Below are positions 9,932-17,293 of a stretch of DNA of 23,015 nt, piece after piece (position 1 is the stretch's first letter; each line of letters begins with the position of its first letter). The notes under the pieces are model-generated. The model did no database searches. It was not told where the DNA came from and was given only the letters and a program-made list of their open reading frames with translations. The translations under genes and the position numbers were made by a program. This DNA is from Deltaproteobacteria bacterium (GTDB taxonomy: Bacteria; Desulfobacterota; Desulfobulbia; Desulfobulbales; Desulfobulbaceae), in NCBI GenBank assembly GCA_013151365.1, contig JAADIK010000005.1, positions 1-23,015 of the forward strand, in the 5' to 3' direction.

Positions 9932-10151
9932 TTCTGAATCCGTGAGCGTTCGAGAACGGTGCAGATGCAAGGCGGCAACGAGGTTGATTATCCTGGTGTG
10001 ATATCAACCGGTTGCCAACGCAGCAGATGCGCCGTTATCGGGCGCCCCGCAGGGCGGCGCGGTAAAGACCGGAAAACGCGTTTATTCGGCAATAATGCAA
10101 TAAACTCCACATATTGCGTTGAGTATCCCGCAAGCCGTCATGGATTCAGAA
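9932..10151 (+). repeat. Family B repeat element, copy B2 (220 bp)
   Basis: This copy is bounded by near-perfect terminal inverted repeats, TTCTGAATCCGTGA (9932-9945) and TCATGGATTCAGAA (10138-10151), complementary at 13 of 14 positions. It is inverted relative to B1 on the other side of htpG. The interior has the hairpin GGCAACGAGGTTGAT/ATCAACCGGTTGCC, a direct repeat GCAGATGC, and a GC-rich palindromic segment around CGCCCCGCAGGGCGGCGC. No transposase and no meaningful frame are present, which fits a MITE-like or intergenic repeat unit. It fills most of the 374-base gap between htpG and hemY. Confidence 0.85.
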
Positions 10152-10169
10152 ACATAATAAGTATGATTA

Positions 10170-10222
10170 CCCTCCTGTCAAGCAGGAGGGACATGTCGCT
10201 CAATTCTATCTTTTTTCTGTAG
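10170..10222 (+). promoter_or_regulatory. SD-sequestering hairpin and 9-codon ORF upstream of hemY
   Basis: CCCTCCTG (10170-10177) and CAGGAGGG (10183-10190) form a perfect 8-bp stem with a 5-base loop. The right arm contains a strong SD (GGAGG) placed before ATG 10193, which opens a nine-codon frame (MSLNSIFFL) ending at 10222, 16 bases before hemY. The fold would hide this SD. It may be a leader peptide controlling hemY, or a chance hairpin. Confidence 0.35.
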
Positions 10223-10238
10223 TTACAAGGGGCTCCGT

Positions 10239-11657
10239 TTGTTGATGAATGCCAGAACCGTAGATGTCCTTGTCGTTGGCGCCGGTCTCTCGGGGCTCAG
10301 TGTGGCCCGTTTTCTGCGAAACGACCGGCCCGATCTTTCCCTGCTGGTCATGGAAAAAAGCGATCATCCCGGCGGCGCGATTCTGAGCCACAGCGAAGAA
10401 GGGTATCTGGCTGAATGGGGGGCGCACGGTTTTCTCGACAACTGCGAGGAGAGCCGCAGCCTGATCGCCCTGGCCGGGCTGGAGCAGGAGGTGGACAAGG
10501 CGCCGCTGGACAAGTTCGGCCGCTTCATCTGCCTGCACGGCAAGCTGAACCCTGTGCCGCAGACCCCCGGGAAAATAATTCGTTCCAACCTGGTGCCGGC
10601 CCTGGCCAAGTTGCGGATTTTGGGTGAGATGTGGAAAAAACCGCTGGCCGGCGAACCCACCGTGGCGGACTGGGTCCGGCATCGTTTCGGCAAGGCGCTG
10701 CTGCCCTTTGCCGATGCGGTCTTCACCGGCACCTATGCCGGTGATATCAACCGGCTGGTCATGGATGCGGTGATGCCTGGACTCCGGGCGCTGGAACAGG
10801 AGCACGGTTCGGTACTGCGGGGGCTTTTGCAGAAGAGGAAGGCCGGCAAAAAAGCGGGAAAACCCAAGGGTAAAGGAGGTCTGCCGGCTATGACCAGCTT
10901 CAGCACCGGCATGGCCCGCCTGCCGCAGGCCCTGGCGGCCGGGCCGCCTTTGAGCCGGGATATATTATATCGGACCGAAGTGACGAGGATTATTCCCGGC
11001 ACCGGCCGCTGGGGAGTCCGGACCCGGCAGCAGGATCTGCGCTGTCGGCATCTGGTCTTGGCCCTGCCGGTCAACCAGACCCTGGCCCTGCTTGACCCGG
11101 TGACCGCCGTTTCCCCGCCGCCCCTGGATTGTCTGCCCGAGGCCCGGATTGCCACCATTGCGCTTGGCTTCACGGACCAGGCGAAAATTCCCTTCGGTTT
11201 TGGTTACCTGGCCCCGGAACAGGAACAGCGTTTCGCCCTGGGCGCCCTTTTCTCCTCGCACATGTTTCCGGGCCGCGCCCCACAGGGACACGTCCTGCTG
11301 GAGGCCCTGGTCGGCGGCCGCCGGCATCCGGAGCGGTTGGAGCTCGATGATGATGAGCTGGTCGGCCGGGTCTGCGAAGACCTGCGGCAGTTGATCGATC
11401 TGCCGCATGACCCTTGCTATGCCAGGGTCATGCGGCCCCGGGCGGGGATCCCGCAGCTGGAAGCGGGTTATCCGGCCATGCTCGGCTGGCGCGACCAGGT
11501 GCTGGCCGCCCATCCCTGCCTGCATGTCTGCGGCTTTGGCTGGCAGGGAATCGGCATCAACGATATGACCAAGGCGGCGAGAAAGGTGGCGGACGATATC
11601 CTGGCCGGAACCCGTGAAGAGACGGAGGAGACGGAAGTCAAGGGAGTTTATTTCTGA
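10239..11657 (+). CDS. hemY: Protoporphyrinogen oxidase, HemY type
   Basis: An FAD-dependent amine-oxidase-fold enzyme predicted to oxidise protoporphyrinogen IX (or coproporphyrinogen III) in haem synthesis. The N-terminus has the Rossmann motif VLVVGAGLSGLSVARFL followed by the FAD-binding acidic end and GG (MEKSDHPGGAI). The family signature ALGALFSSHMFPGRAP and the C-terminal FAD-contact segment CGFGWQGIGINDMTKAA are clear. At 472 residues it has the usual length. A basic stretch rich in Lys and Gly (about 200-215) forms a surface loop. TTG at 10239 is six bases behind AAGGGG; ATG at 10245 is an alternative with looser spacing. No other haem gene is nearby. Whether the product is protoporphyrin or coproporphyrin cannot be told from the sequence. 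Confidence 0.9.
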   Translation: MLMNARTVDVLVVGAGLSGLSVARFLRNDRPDLSLLVMEKSDHPGGAILSHSEEGYLAEWGAHGFLDNCEESRSLIALAGLEQEVDKAPLDKFGRFICLHGKLNPVPQTPGKIIRSNLVPALAKLRILGEMWKKPLAGEPTVADWVRHRFGKALLPFADAVFTGTYAGDINRLVMDAVMPGLRALEQEHGSVLRGLLQKRKAGKKAGKPKGKGGLPAMTSFSTGMARLPQALAAGPPLSRDILYRTEVTRIIPGTGRWGVRTRQQDLRCRHLVLALPVNQTLALLDPVTAVSPPPLDCLPEARIATIALGFTDQAKIPFGFGYLAPEQEQRFALGALFSSHMFPGRAPQGHVLLEALVGGRRHPERLELDDDELVGRVCEDLRQLIDLPHDPCYARVMRPRAGIPQLEAGYPAMLGWRDQVLAAHPCLHVCGFGWQGIGINDMTKAARKVADDILAGTREETEETEVKGVYF

Positions 11658-11676
11658 GCCGGCGGCACCGGCTCGG
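11654..11676 (+). other. Hairpin at the hemY stop codon
   Basis: GAGCCGG and CCGGCTC form a 7-bp perfect stem with a 5-base loop, starting within the TGA stop. No T-run follows, so it would be a Rho-dependent or processing structure rather than a classical terminator. Confidence 0.4.
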
Positions 11677-11774
11677 AAAGACGGCGGAGAGCGGGCCGGG
11701 TCCTCCCCGGCGGGGGCGTCCGGAATGACGGTGTCCGGGCACCACGGCTAATCGTACGGAGTATTCCTTAACCT

Positions 11775-11793
11775 TGAAGCCGTCACGGCTTCA
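11775..11793 (-). other. Hairpin overlapping the dnaA stop codon
   Basis: TGAAGCCG and CGGCTTCA form a perfect 8-bp stem with a 3-base loop. The dnaA TGA stop is its first three bases on the minus strand. There is no T-run downstream. The sequence AAGCCGTCAC within it equals the outer arm of repeat element A1. Confidence 0.5.
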
Positions 11794-13140
11794 GGCGGAC
11801 TCCTTCAGTTTACGGCAGAGGAGCTTCACCTGTTCCCTGACTGCGGTCTTGCGTGACATGTTCTGGGTCACCACCCGGATCGCATGGAGGACCGTGGAAT
11901 GGTCCCGGTTATAGAGTTGGCCGATATCCGCCAGTGACTGGTCGGTATACTTTCTGGTCAGGTACATGGCAACCTGGCGGGGAAAGGTGATGGAGCGTTT
12001 ACGGGAACGGGACTGCAGGTCATCGACGCTCACCTTGAACTGACAGCCGACGAAATCACGGATGATCTCGGCGTTGAGTTCGGCGGGATTGCCTATAAGT
12101 CCTTGCAGTACCTCGTTGATCATGGCCCGGTCCGGCGGGGTGTCCAGCAGGCAGGATTTGCCCTTGATGCCGATAATGGCACTTTCCGTCTTCCGGATAT
12201 CGCCGTGTAACCGACGGGCCAGCAGGTCAATCAGGTCGTCGTCCAGGACCAGGTTCTTGCCCGCAGCCTTGTGGCGGATGATGTTGACCCTGGTTTCATA
12301 ATCGGGATCTTCGATCCTGGTTACCAGACCGGAGGTCATGCGGGACCTGAAGTCGGCGTCAATTCCCTCCATCTGCCGCGGCGCCACGGCAGCGGTCAGG
12401 ATGACCCGCCGGCCCGATTTGATCAGGTAGTCGAGGATGGTGTTCAATTCTTCCTGGGTCTTGTTTTTGCCGGTCAGGGTGTGAACGTCTTCCACAAGCA
12501 GGATATCGCAGTCCCGGACATATTTTTTGGAAAATTGATCCATCTTCTTGCTCCGGATCCCCTTGACCATCTCGGCGGAAAATTGCTGGGCCGTCAGGTA
12601 GTGCATCATGGTTGACGGCGAATGGTCGAGGATGGAGTGGACGACGGCCTGGGTGAGATGGCTCTTGCCGAGGCCGGGCGAACTGTTGATAAAGAGGCAG
12701 CGGCCAAAGGTGTTCTCCCCCTGGGCCAGCGCCCGGCAGGCTGAAGTGGCGAGCAGGTTGGACTCGCCGACCATGAACTGGTCAAAGGTGTAGCCGGGAT
12801 GGAGGGAACGGATCGTGCTGGCGCCGGCCCGGACTCCGGGCAGTCGTAACTGCTCCGCCAGTCCGCCTTTAAGCTGCCGGGTCGACTGATTGGCCACCGA
12901 CAGGCGGAGGTGGCGGTTGCCCGGCGCCAATTCGTGGAGCTTGGTCTTGATCAGGTCCAGGTAGCGGTCCTGGACCCAGGAACAAAAGTAACGGTCAGGA
13001 CCGGTGAGCTCGAGCACCTTGTCATCCTGGCGTTGGCAGGCAAGTGGCTTGATCCACAGGGTATACTCGCTATCGGATAGAGATTCCTGTAAAGATTCCC
13101 TTATTGTATCCCAGAGCATCGTACCTGTTTCACGGAGCAT
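11791..13140 (-). CDS. dnaA: Chromosomal replication initiator DnaA
   Basis: A 449-residue DnaA, the AAA+ protein that binds DnaA boxes and opens the replication origin. Domain I is at the N-terminus (MLWDTIRESLQESLSDSEYTLWIKPL), with a short linker to about residue 115. The AAA+ core has Walker A SSPGLGKSH (Lys159) and Walker B DILLVEDVHTLTGKNKTQEE. Domain IV carries the box-binding signature SLADIGQLYNRDHSTVLHAI. Several segments differ from the common consensus: Walker A lacks the usual GGVGLGKTH, Walker B reads VEDVH rather than IDDIQ, and the sensor 1 stretch reads LTAAVAPRQMEGID. All functional residues appear kept. ATG at 13140 has AAGGA upstream; an in-frame ATG at 13119 matches the usual family start and is equally possible. 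Confidence 0.95.
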   Translation of the reverse strand: MLRETGTMLWDTIRESLQESLSDSEYTLWIKPLACQRQDDKVLELTGPDRYFCSWVQDRYLDLIKTKLHELAPGNRHLRLSVANQSTRQLKGGLAEQLRLPGVRAGASTIRSLHPGYTFDQFMVGESNLLATSACRALAQGENTFGRCLFINSSPGLGKSHLTQAVVHSILDHSPSTMMHYLTAQQFSAEMVKGIRSKKMDQFSKKYVRDCDILLVEDVHTLTGKNKTQEELNTILDYLIKSGRRVILTAAVAPRQMEGIDADFRSRMTSGLVTRIEDPDYETRVNIIRHKAAGKNLVLDDDLIDLLARRLHGDIRKTESAIIGIKGKSCLLDTPPDRAMINEVLQGLIGNPAELNAEIIRDFVGCQFKVSVDDLQSRSRKRSITFPRQVAMYLTRKYTDQSLADIGQLYNRDHSTVLHAIRVVTQNMSRKTAVREQVKLLCRKLKESA

Positions 13141-13380
13141 TTGATACCATCCTTTTGCTGTGCCGGAGTCTGATTGTAACGGACCGGAGTTTATTCTCTT
13201 TTAGAGTTTTTCCGTCTAACCATACGGCATTTTTGAGTGTAATATTTTATGCTGCCTGGTGTGGCTGCCCCCGGGGTAAATATCCCGAGTTGCCGCGATA
13301 TTTCAATCGCTTACCAGGTGATACCCCCACAGCTTGCAACTTGCTGCGGGATAGCTCTTTCTGAGAAAAAGGAACAGATC

Positions 13381-13452
13381 ATGAGCGGCAAAAACCAGAT
13401 CAATTTGATGGCTCCTGTAATACCGCGAAAAAGGCCCCGGGGTCAAAGCTGA
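13381..13452 (+). CDS. Possible 23-residue peptide
   Basis: ATG 13381 is preceded by AAGGA at good spacing and opens a 23-codon frame (MSGKNQINLMAPVIPRKRPRGQS) ending in TGA. The C-terminal half is basic. I recognise no family. It lies in the dnaA-comF gap and may be chance. Confidence 0.2.
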   Translation: MSGKNQINLMAPVIPRKRPRGQS

Positions 13453-13614
13453 TTTGGCGTGATTTGTTGGAAACCGAGCGGGAATTATAAACAAAATACC
13501 TAGTCCTGCAACGAGGAGAGTTTACAATTCAACAAATGAACAAATCGGCACAACAGCGTGCTTTTTGTGGGTGGGAATAAAAATCCTTCGGATTCGGCAG
13601 GTTAGGCGTTTATC

Positions 13615-13655
13615 TGAAAGTTATCCACAATTTTATCAACAATAAATAACTTTCA
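13615..13655. promoter_or_regulatory. Inverted repeat enclosing two DnaA boxes
   Basis: TGAAAGTTAT (13615-13624) and ATAACTTTCA (13646-13655) form a perfect 10-bp inverted repeat. The perfect box TTATCCACA begins inside the left arm and TTATCAACA lies in the spacer, 12 bases further on, in the same orientation. This is the strongest origin-like signal in the region. Confidence 0.55.
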
Positions 13656-13911
13656 ATTTCTGCGTATTTCTTGATCATGTTCATGAATGCTTCGTTTTTC
13701 TTCCGCACGGTTGCGGAAAAGCAGAAAGTGGCTTGAGAAGGTCGTTTACGCCGGTATTTTTTTTGAAAAAATTTTGAGCGAGGGGAAAACAACGGCTTTT
13801 GACAACTACGCTGTGTCAGTAAAATTCAAGGTTGAAATCCTATTTTTTTATGGAATACAATATGTTGTTAATGTTGATCGGTTTTCCTGCTTTTGGCGGG
13901 GGGGCGAGGTG

Positions 13912-14625
13912 TTAGAGCGCCCGGGCGAGGGTGAAAACCTCGATCCGGGCCGCGCCGGCCCGGCGCAGGGTTGCGGCGCATTCATGAACGGTGCTGCCGG
14001 TGGTGAAGACGTCGTCGATCAGTAATATTTTCTTGTTGTTCAAGGAGTCGGGACGGGTAACTTTAAAGGCGGCGGCCAGGTTCCGCCGCCGTTCCGTACC
14101 GCTTAACCGGGTCTGGGGAAGGGTGGCGCGGCGGCGGACCAGGAGGTCGACGTTGATTATCCGGCTCTGCTCCGGAAAGCAGGCGCGTGCCAGCAGCAGG
14201 GCCTGGTTGAAACCGCGTTCCCGCAGTCGTTGCGGATGCAGCGGCACGGGCAGGATCAGGTCCGGCGCGGCCAGGTCCCGGTAGCCGGCGGCATCACGGG
14301 CCAGGGCGGCCATGGTGGCGAGTCCGGTCAGGTGGCCGGCGAATTTCAGGGAGTGAATCAGGGAGACTACAGGTTCCCGGTACAACAGGGCCGCCCGGGC
14401 CCGGTCAAAGGCAAAGGTCTTCGCGAGGCAGTCGCCGCAGAAATGATCCGGGCCGCAGTTGAAGGGCAGGCCGCAGCAGGAGCAGAGGGGAGGGTGGATA
14501 AAAGAGACTTCGGCGCCACAGTCGCCGCAGAGAAGCGGCAGCCGCCAGCCGGACAGCTGCCGCCCGCAAGCCAGGCAGAAGGCGGGGAAAAGGAGTTCCT
14601 TGCAGGCGGCAATAAAGGAGGTCAA
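13912..14625 (-). CDS. comF: ComF family phosphoribosyltransferase-like protein
   Basis: A 237-residue ComF/GntX family protein. The N-terminal zinc-ribbon region has paired cysteines (CLACG, CGDCG, CSCCG, CGDC). The C-terminal type I phosphoribosyltransferase fold has the PRPP-binding motif ILLIDDVFTTGST and, before it, LPVPLHPQRLRERGFNQA, the usual family signature. In naturally competent bacteria ComF acts in DNA uptake; elsewhere the role is unclear, so competence should not be assumed here. The start appears to be TTG at 14625, with GAGGA close upstream. It lies 23 bp after icd on the same strand and is probably co-transcribed with it. Confidence 0.88.
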   Translation of the reverse strand: MTSFIAACKELLFPAFCLACGRQLSGWRLPLLCGDCGAEVSFIHPPLCSCCGLPFNCGPDHFCGDCLAKTFAFDRARAALLYREPVVSLIHSLKFAGHLTGLATMAALARDAAGYRDLAAPDLILPVPLHPQRLRERGFNQALLLARACFPEQSRIINVDLLVRRRATLPQTRLSGTERRRNLAAAFKVTRPDSLNNKKILLIDDVFTTGSTVHECAATLRRAGAARIEVFTLARAL

Positions 14626-14648
14626 AATCCTCTTCCCCGGCGCCAGGG

Positions 14649-15866
14649 CTACATGTGCGTAATTATCGCGTCGCCGAAACCGGAACAGGAAACGGTGGTT
14701 GCACCATCCATGAGCCGGGCCAGGTCATAGGTGACCGTTTTGGCGGATATCGTCTTTTCCAGGGCCTTCTGGATAAGGGCCGCCGGTTCGTTCCAGCCGA
14801 GATGTTCGAGCATCATGACCCCGGACAGCAGCAGGGAGCCGGGGTTGACCTTGTCCATGCCGGCATACTTGGGGGCCGTGCCATGGGTCGCCTCAAAGAG
14901 GGCCAGTTCGTCGCCGATGTTGGCACCCGGCGCCAGTCCCAGGCCGCCGACCTGGGCCGCCAGGGCGTCTGAAAGAAAGTCGCCGTTCAGGTTGGGCGTG
15001 GCCAGGACGCTGTACTCGTCGGGGCGCAGCAAAATCTGCTGGAACATGGCGTCGGCGATCCGGTCCTTGATGACGATTTTTCCTGCCGGTCGTTGGCCCG
15101 CGAATTTGTCCCACAGCTCATCTTCGGAGATGCAGGTGTCGGCGAATTCCTCCCGGGCCAGTTCATAGCCCCAGCTCCGAAAAGCCCCCTCAGTATACTT
15201 CATGATATTGCCCTTGTGCACGAGGGTCACGCTGGTGCGGTCATGGTCAATGGCATAGTTGATGGCCCGGCGGACCAGCCGCTTGGTCCCGAAGGCGGAG
15301 ATGGGCTTGATGCCGATGCCGGAAGCGTCCCGGATATTCGACCCCATCTCGTGCCGCAGAAAATCGATGACCTTGTCCGCCTCCGGCGTGCCGGCCTGCC
15401 ATTCAATGCCGGCATACACGTCTTCCGTGTTTTCCCGGAAAATGACCATGTCGACCTTTTCCGGCGCCTTGACCGGGCTGACCACGCCTTGATAGTAACG
15501 AACCGGCCGCACGCAGGCGTAGAGGTCAAGCACCTGGCGCATGGTTACGTTCAGGCTGCGCATGCCGCCGCCCACCGGGGTGGTCAGCGGGCCCTTGATG
15601 GCCACCGCATACTCCTTGAGGGTGTCGAGGGTGGCCTGGGGCAGCCACTCGCCGGTCTTGGCCCGGGCCTTTTCGCCGGCATAAACTTCGAGCCAGTCGA
15701 TTTTTCTGTCGCCCTGATAGGCCTTGTCAACGGCTGCGTCCAGCACCTTTTTCGCCGCGGCCCAGATGTCGGGGCCGATGCCGTCACCTTCGATAAACGG
15801 AATCACCGGGCAGGCCGGGACGGTCAGGGAGCCATCACTGTTGATGGCTATTTTTTTTCCTGTCAA
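14649..15866 (-). CDS. icd: Isocitrate dehydrogenase, NADP-dependent type
   Basis: A 405-residue isocitrate dehydrogenase (EC 1.1.1.42) that oxidatively decarboxylates isocitrate to 2-oxoglutarate in the TCA cycle. The substrate-binding loop GGGMRSLNVTMRQ contains the serine that is phosphorylated in E. coli, followed by DLYACVRPVRYYQG. The metal-binding aspartates lie in the later part. The coenzyme region EATHGTAPKYAGMDKVNPGS has Lys-Tyr at the positions that favour NADP in E. coli Icd, so NADP specificity is likely. The start is TTG at 15866 behind a strong AAGGAGG with 8-base spacing. It is followed at 23 bp by comF. The 222-base gap to the divergent epimerase gene holds the promoters of both. 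Confidence 0.96.
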   Translation of the reverse strand: MTGKKIAINSDGSLTVPACPVIPFIEGDGIGPDIWAAAKKVLDAAVDKAYQGDRKIDWLEVYAGEKARAKTGEWLPQATLDTLKEYAVAIKGPLTTPVGGGMRSLNVTMRQVLDLYACVRPVRYYQGVVSPVKAPEKVDMVIFRENTEDVYAGIEWQAGTPEADKVIDFLRHEMGSNIRDASGIGIKPISAFGTKRLVRRAINYAIDHDRTSVTLVHKGNIMKYTEGAFRSWGYELAREEFADTCISEDELWDKFAGQRPAGKIVIKDRIADAMFQQILLRPDEYSVLATPNLNGDFLSDALAAQVGGLGLAPGANIGDELALFEATHGTAPKYAGMDKVNPGSLLLSGVMMLEHLGWNEPAALIQKALEKTISAKTVTYDLARLMDGATTVSCSGFGDAIITHM

Positions 15867-16088
15867 AATCTTATCCTCCTTGAAACTGGGTGCGGGACGG
15901 CAACCATCCCTGGCCGCCTCCCATATTGATCACAAAAATAAAAACATAAATCTTTTATTATATTCTATTTGGCAGAATGCGTCAAGGATATGGCCGGTTC
16001 GGGCCGGCGGTTATTTTTTTTCGAAAACCTGTGGATTTCCTTCATTGTTATGCTATGTTTTAGCCTCTAGAAATTTCAGGTTTTTATT

Positions 16089-17279
16089 ATGTTAACAGAA
16101 AATACGCGCAGTCAGACTTCTCTCTCCGGGATCCAGGTCTCCGGGAAACGGCTTGGCGTCCTGATCGGCGGTTCCGGCCTGATCGGCGGGACGCTGGCCT
16201 ATTATTTCAAGACCCGGACGGCGGGGAAGATCGATATTCGTGCGCCCAGCAGTAAAAAACTCTCCATCCGCAATGTCGACGATATCAAGGCCTACCTGAC
16301 CCAGGTCCGGCCGGATTTCGTTATCAACACGGCAATTGCCGCCATTGACAGTGATGCCCACCTGGCCTTTGAGGTCAACTATCTCGGCAGCGTCAATCTG
16401 GCCCGGGCGTGCTGCGCCCTGGGGATCCCCTATATTCATTTCAGTTCGGCGGTGACCCTGCCCAATGGTGAAAATCTCGTGGAAGACGATCACCTGCCCC
16501 TGGCGCCGGGACTGACCCACTATGCCAAGTCCAAGCTCATGACGGAGCGGACTCTCAGGTACATGCGGCAGAACCAGGGGCTTGATTTCACTATCGTCCG
16601 GCTGGCCGTCGTCTACGGAGAGCATGACCACAAGATCCAGGGTTTTCACCGTCTCCTGTTCTCTATTGCCGATGAGTCCATGCCCTTCATGATTACCAGG
16701 AAAGGGGTGCGGCATTCTTACACCAATGCCAACAAAATTCCTTATTTTGTTCACCATGCCCTTGATAACCGGGAGGAATTTTCCGGCGAGACCTATCATT
16801 TCGTGGACAAGGAGCCGGTGGAGCTGGCGGATCTTATTCTTACCATTCGTTCGTATCTGGAACAGAAGCGGCCAAGGGAGTTGTATGTTCCCTATCCGGT
16901 TATCCGGTCGGGCAAATTTTTTCTCCAATGGCTTGCCGGGGTGCTGAACTGGTTCGGTATCAGTGTTCGTCTGCCGCCGGAACTGATGTTCCTGGAAAAT
17001 TTTTATAAATCGCAGACCCTGTCCAGCGAAAAACTGCGTCATTCGAGTTTTATCGATCCCTTTCCGGAGGAAACGGTTTATACCGCCTTGCCCAAGCTGG
17101 TCGTTTATTACCTGACCCGCTGGGGCCACCTCAACCTGATCACGACCTTTAACGACGAATTCATCGGCGACTTCGAGTTGGAGGAGGATTTCGTCAACTC
17201 CCCCGGGGAACTCCTGGACTCGATTCATGCCGATTCGGTTTCCCCTTTCCCGGAGTTGCAGCAGGGAAAGAAGGATTAG
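16089..17279 (+). CDS. NAD-dependent epimerase/dehydratase (extended SDR)
   Basis: A 396-residue extended short-chain dehydrogenase/reductase resembling RmlD and sugar-nucleotide epimerases. It has the nucleotide-binding motif LIGGSGLIGG (about 25-34), a central INTAIAAIDSD segment, Ser before the active site (HFSSAVTLP), and the catalytic YAKSK (Tyr-x-x-x-Lys). After about residue 250 it has a long extension (EQKRPRELYVPYP through to an acidic tail) not typical of RmlD. The substrate cannot be read from the sequence; polysaccharide or lipid sugar metabolism is likely. The start is ATG at 16089 with a weak AGG upstream. The next gene (TIM-like) begins 14 bases after the stop, suggesting one transcript. 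Confidence 0.85.
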   Translation: MLTENTRSQTSLSGIQVSGKRLGVLIGGSGLIGGTLAYYFKTRTAGKIDIRAPSSKKLSIRNVDDIKAYLTQVRPDFVINTAIAAIDSDAHLAFEVNYLGSVNLARACCALGIPYIHFSSAVTLPNGENLVEDDHLPLAPGLTHYAKSKLMTERTLRYMRQNQGLDFTIVRLAVVYGEHDHKIQGFHRLLFSIADESMPFMITRKGVRHSYTNANKIPYFVHHALDNREEFSGETYHFVDKEPVELADLILTIRSYLEQKRPRELYVPYPVIRSGKFFLQWLAGVLNWFGISVRLPPELMFLENFYKSQTLSSEKLRHSSFIDPFPEETVYTALPKLVVYYLTRWGHLNLITTFNDEFIGDFELEEDFVNSPGELLDSIHADSVSPFPELQQGKKD

Positions 17280-17293
17280 AGGAGCAGGTGGTT

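Larger units (their letters stand above)
13141..13911. other. Candidate replication origin region upstream of dnaA
   Basis: A 771-base region without a firm gene between dnaA and comF. It contains a perfect DnaA box TTATCCACA (13621-13629) and a one-mismatch box TTATCAACA (13633-13641). Long A/T tracts follow at about 13755-13860, and TGTTGTTAATGTTGAT (13863-13878) holds weaker box-like sequences. Location beside dnaA, box sequence and AT-rich tracts fit an oriC, but the number of clear boxes is low. The dnaA promoter should also lie here. Confidence 0.45.

Noticed and set aside
9959..10222. 87-codon frame across repeat B2
   Set aside because: It runs through a non-coding repeat and its terminal inverted repeat; no counterpart frame is kept in B1.
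15990..16022. Terminator-like GCCGG/CCGGC hairpin followed by a T-run
   Set aside because: The stem is only 5 bp with a gap before the T-run, and no plus-strand gene lies upstream to be terminated.
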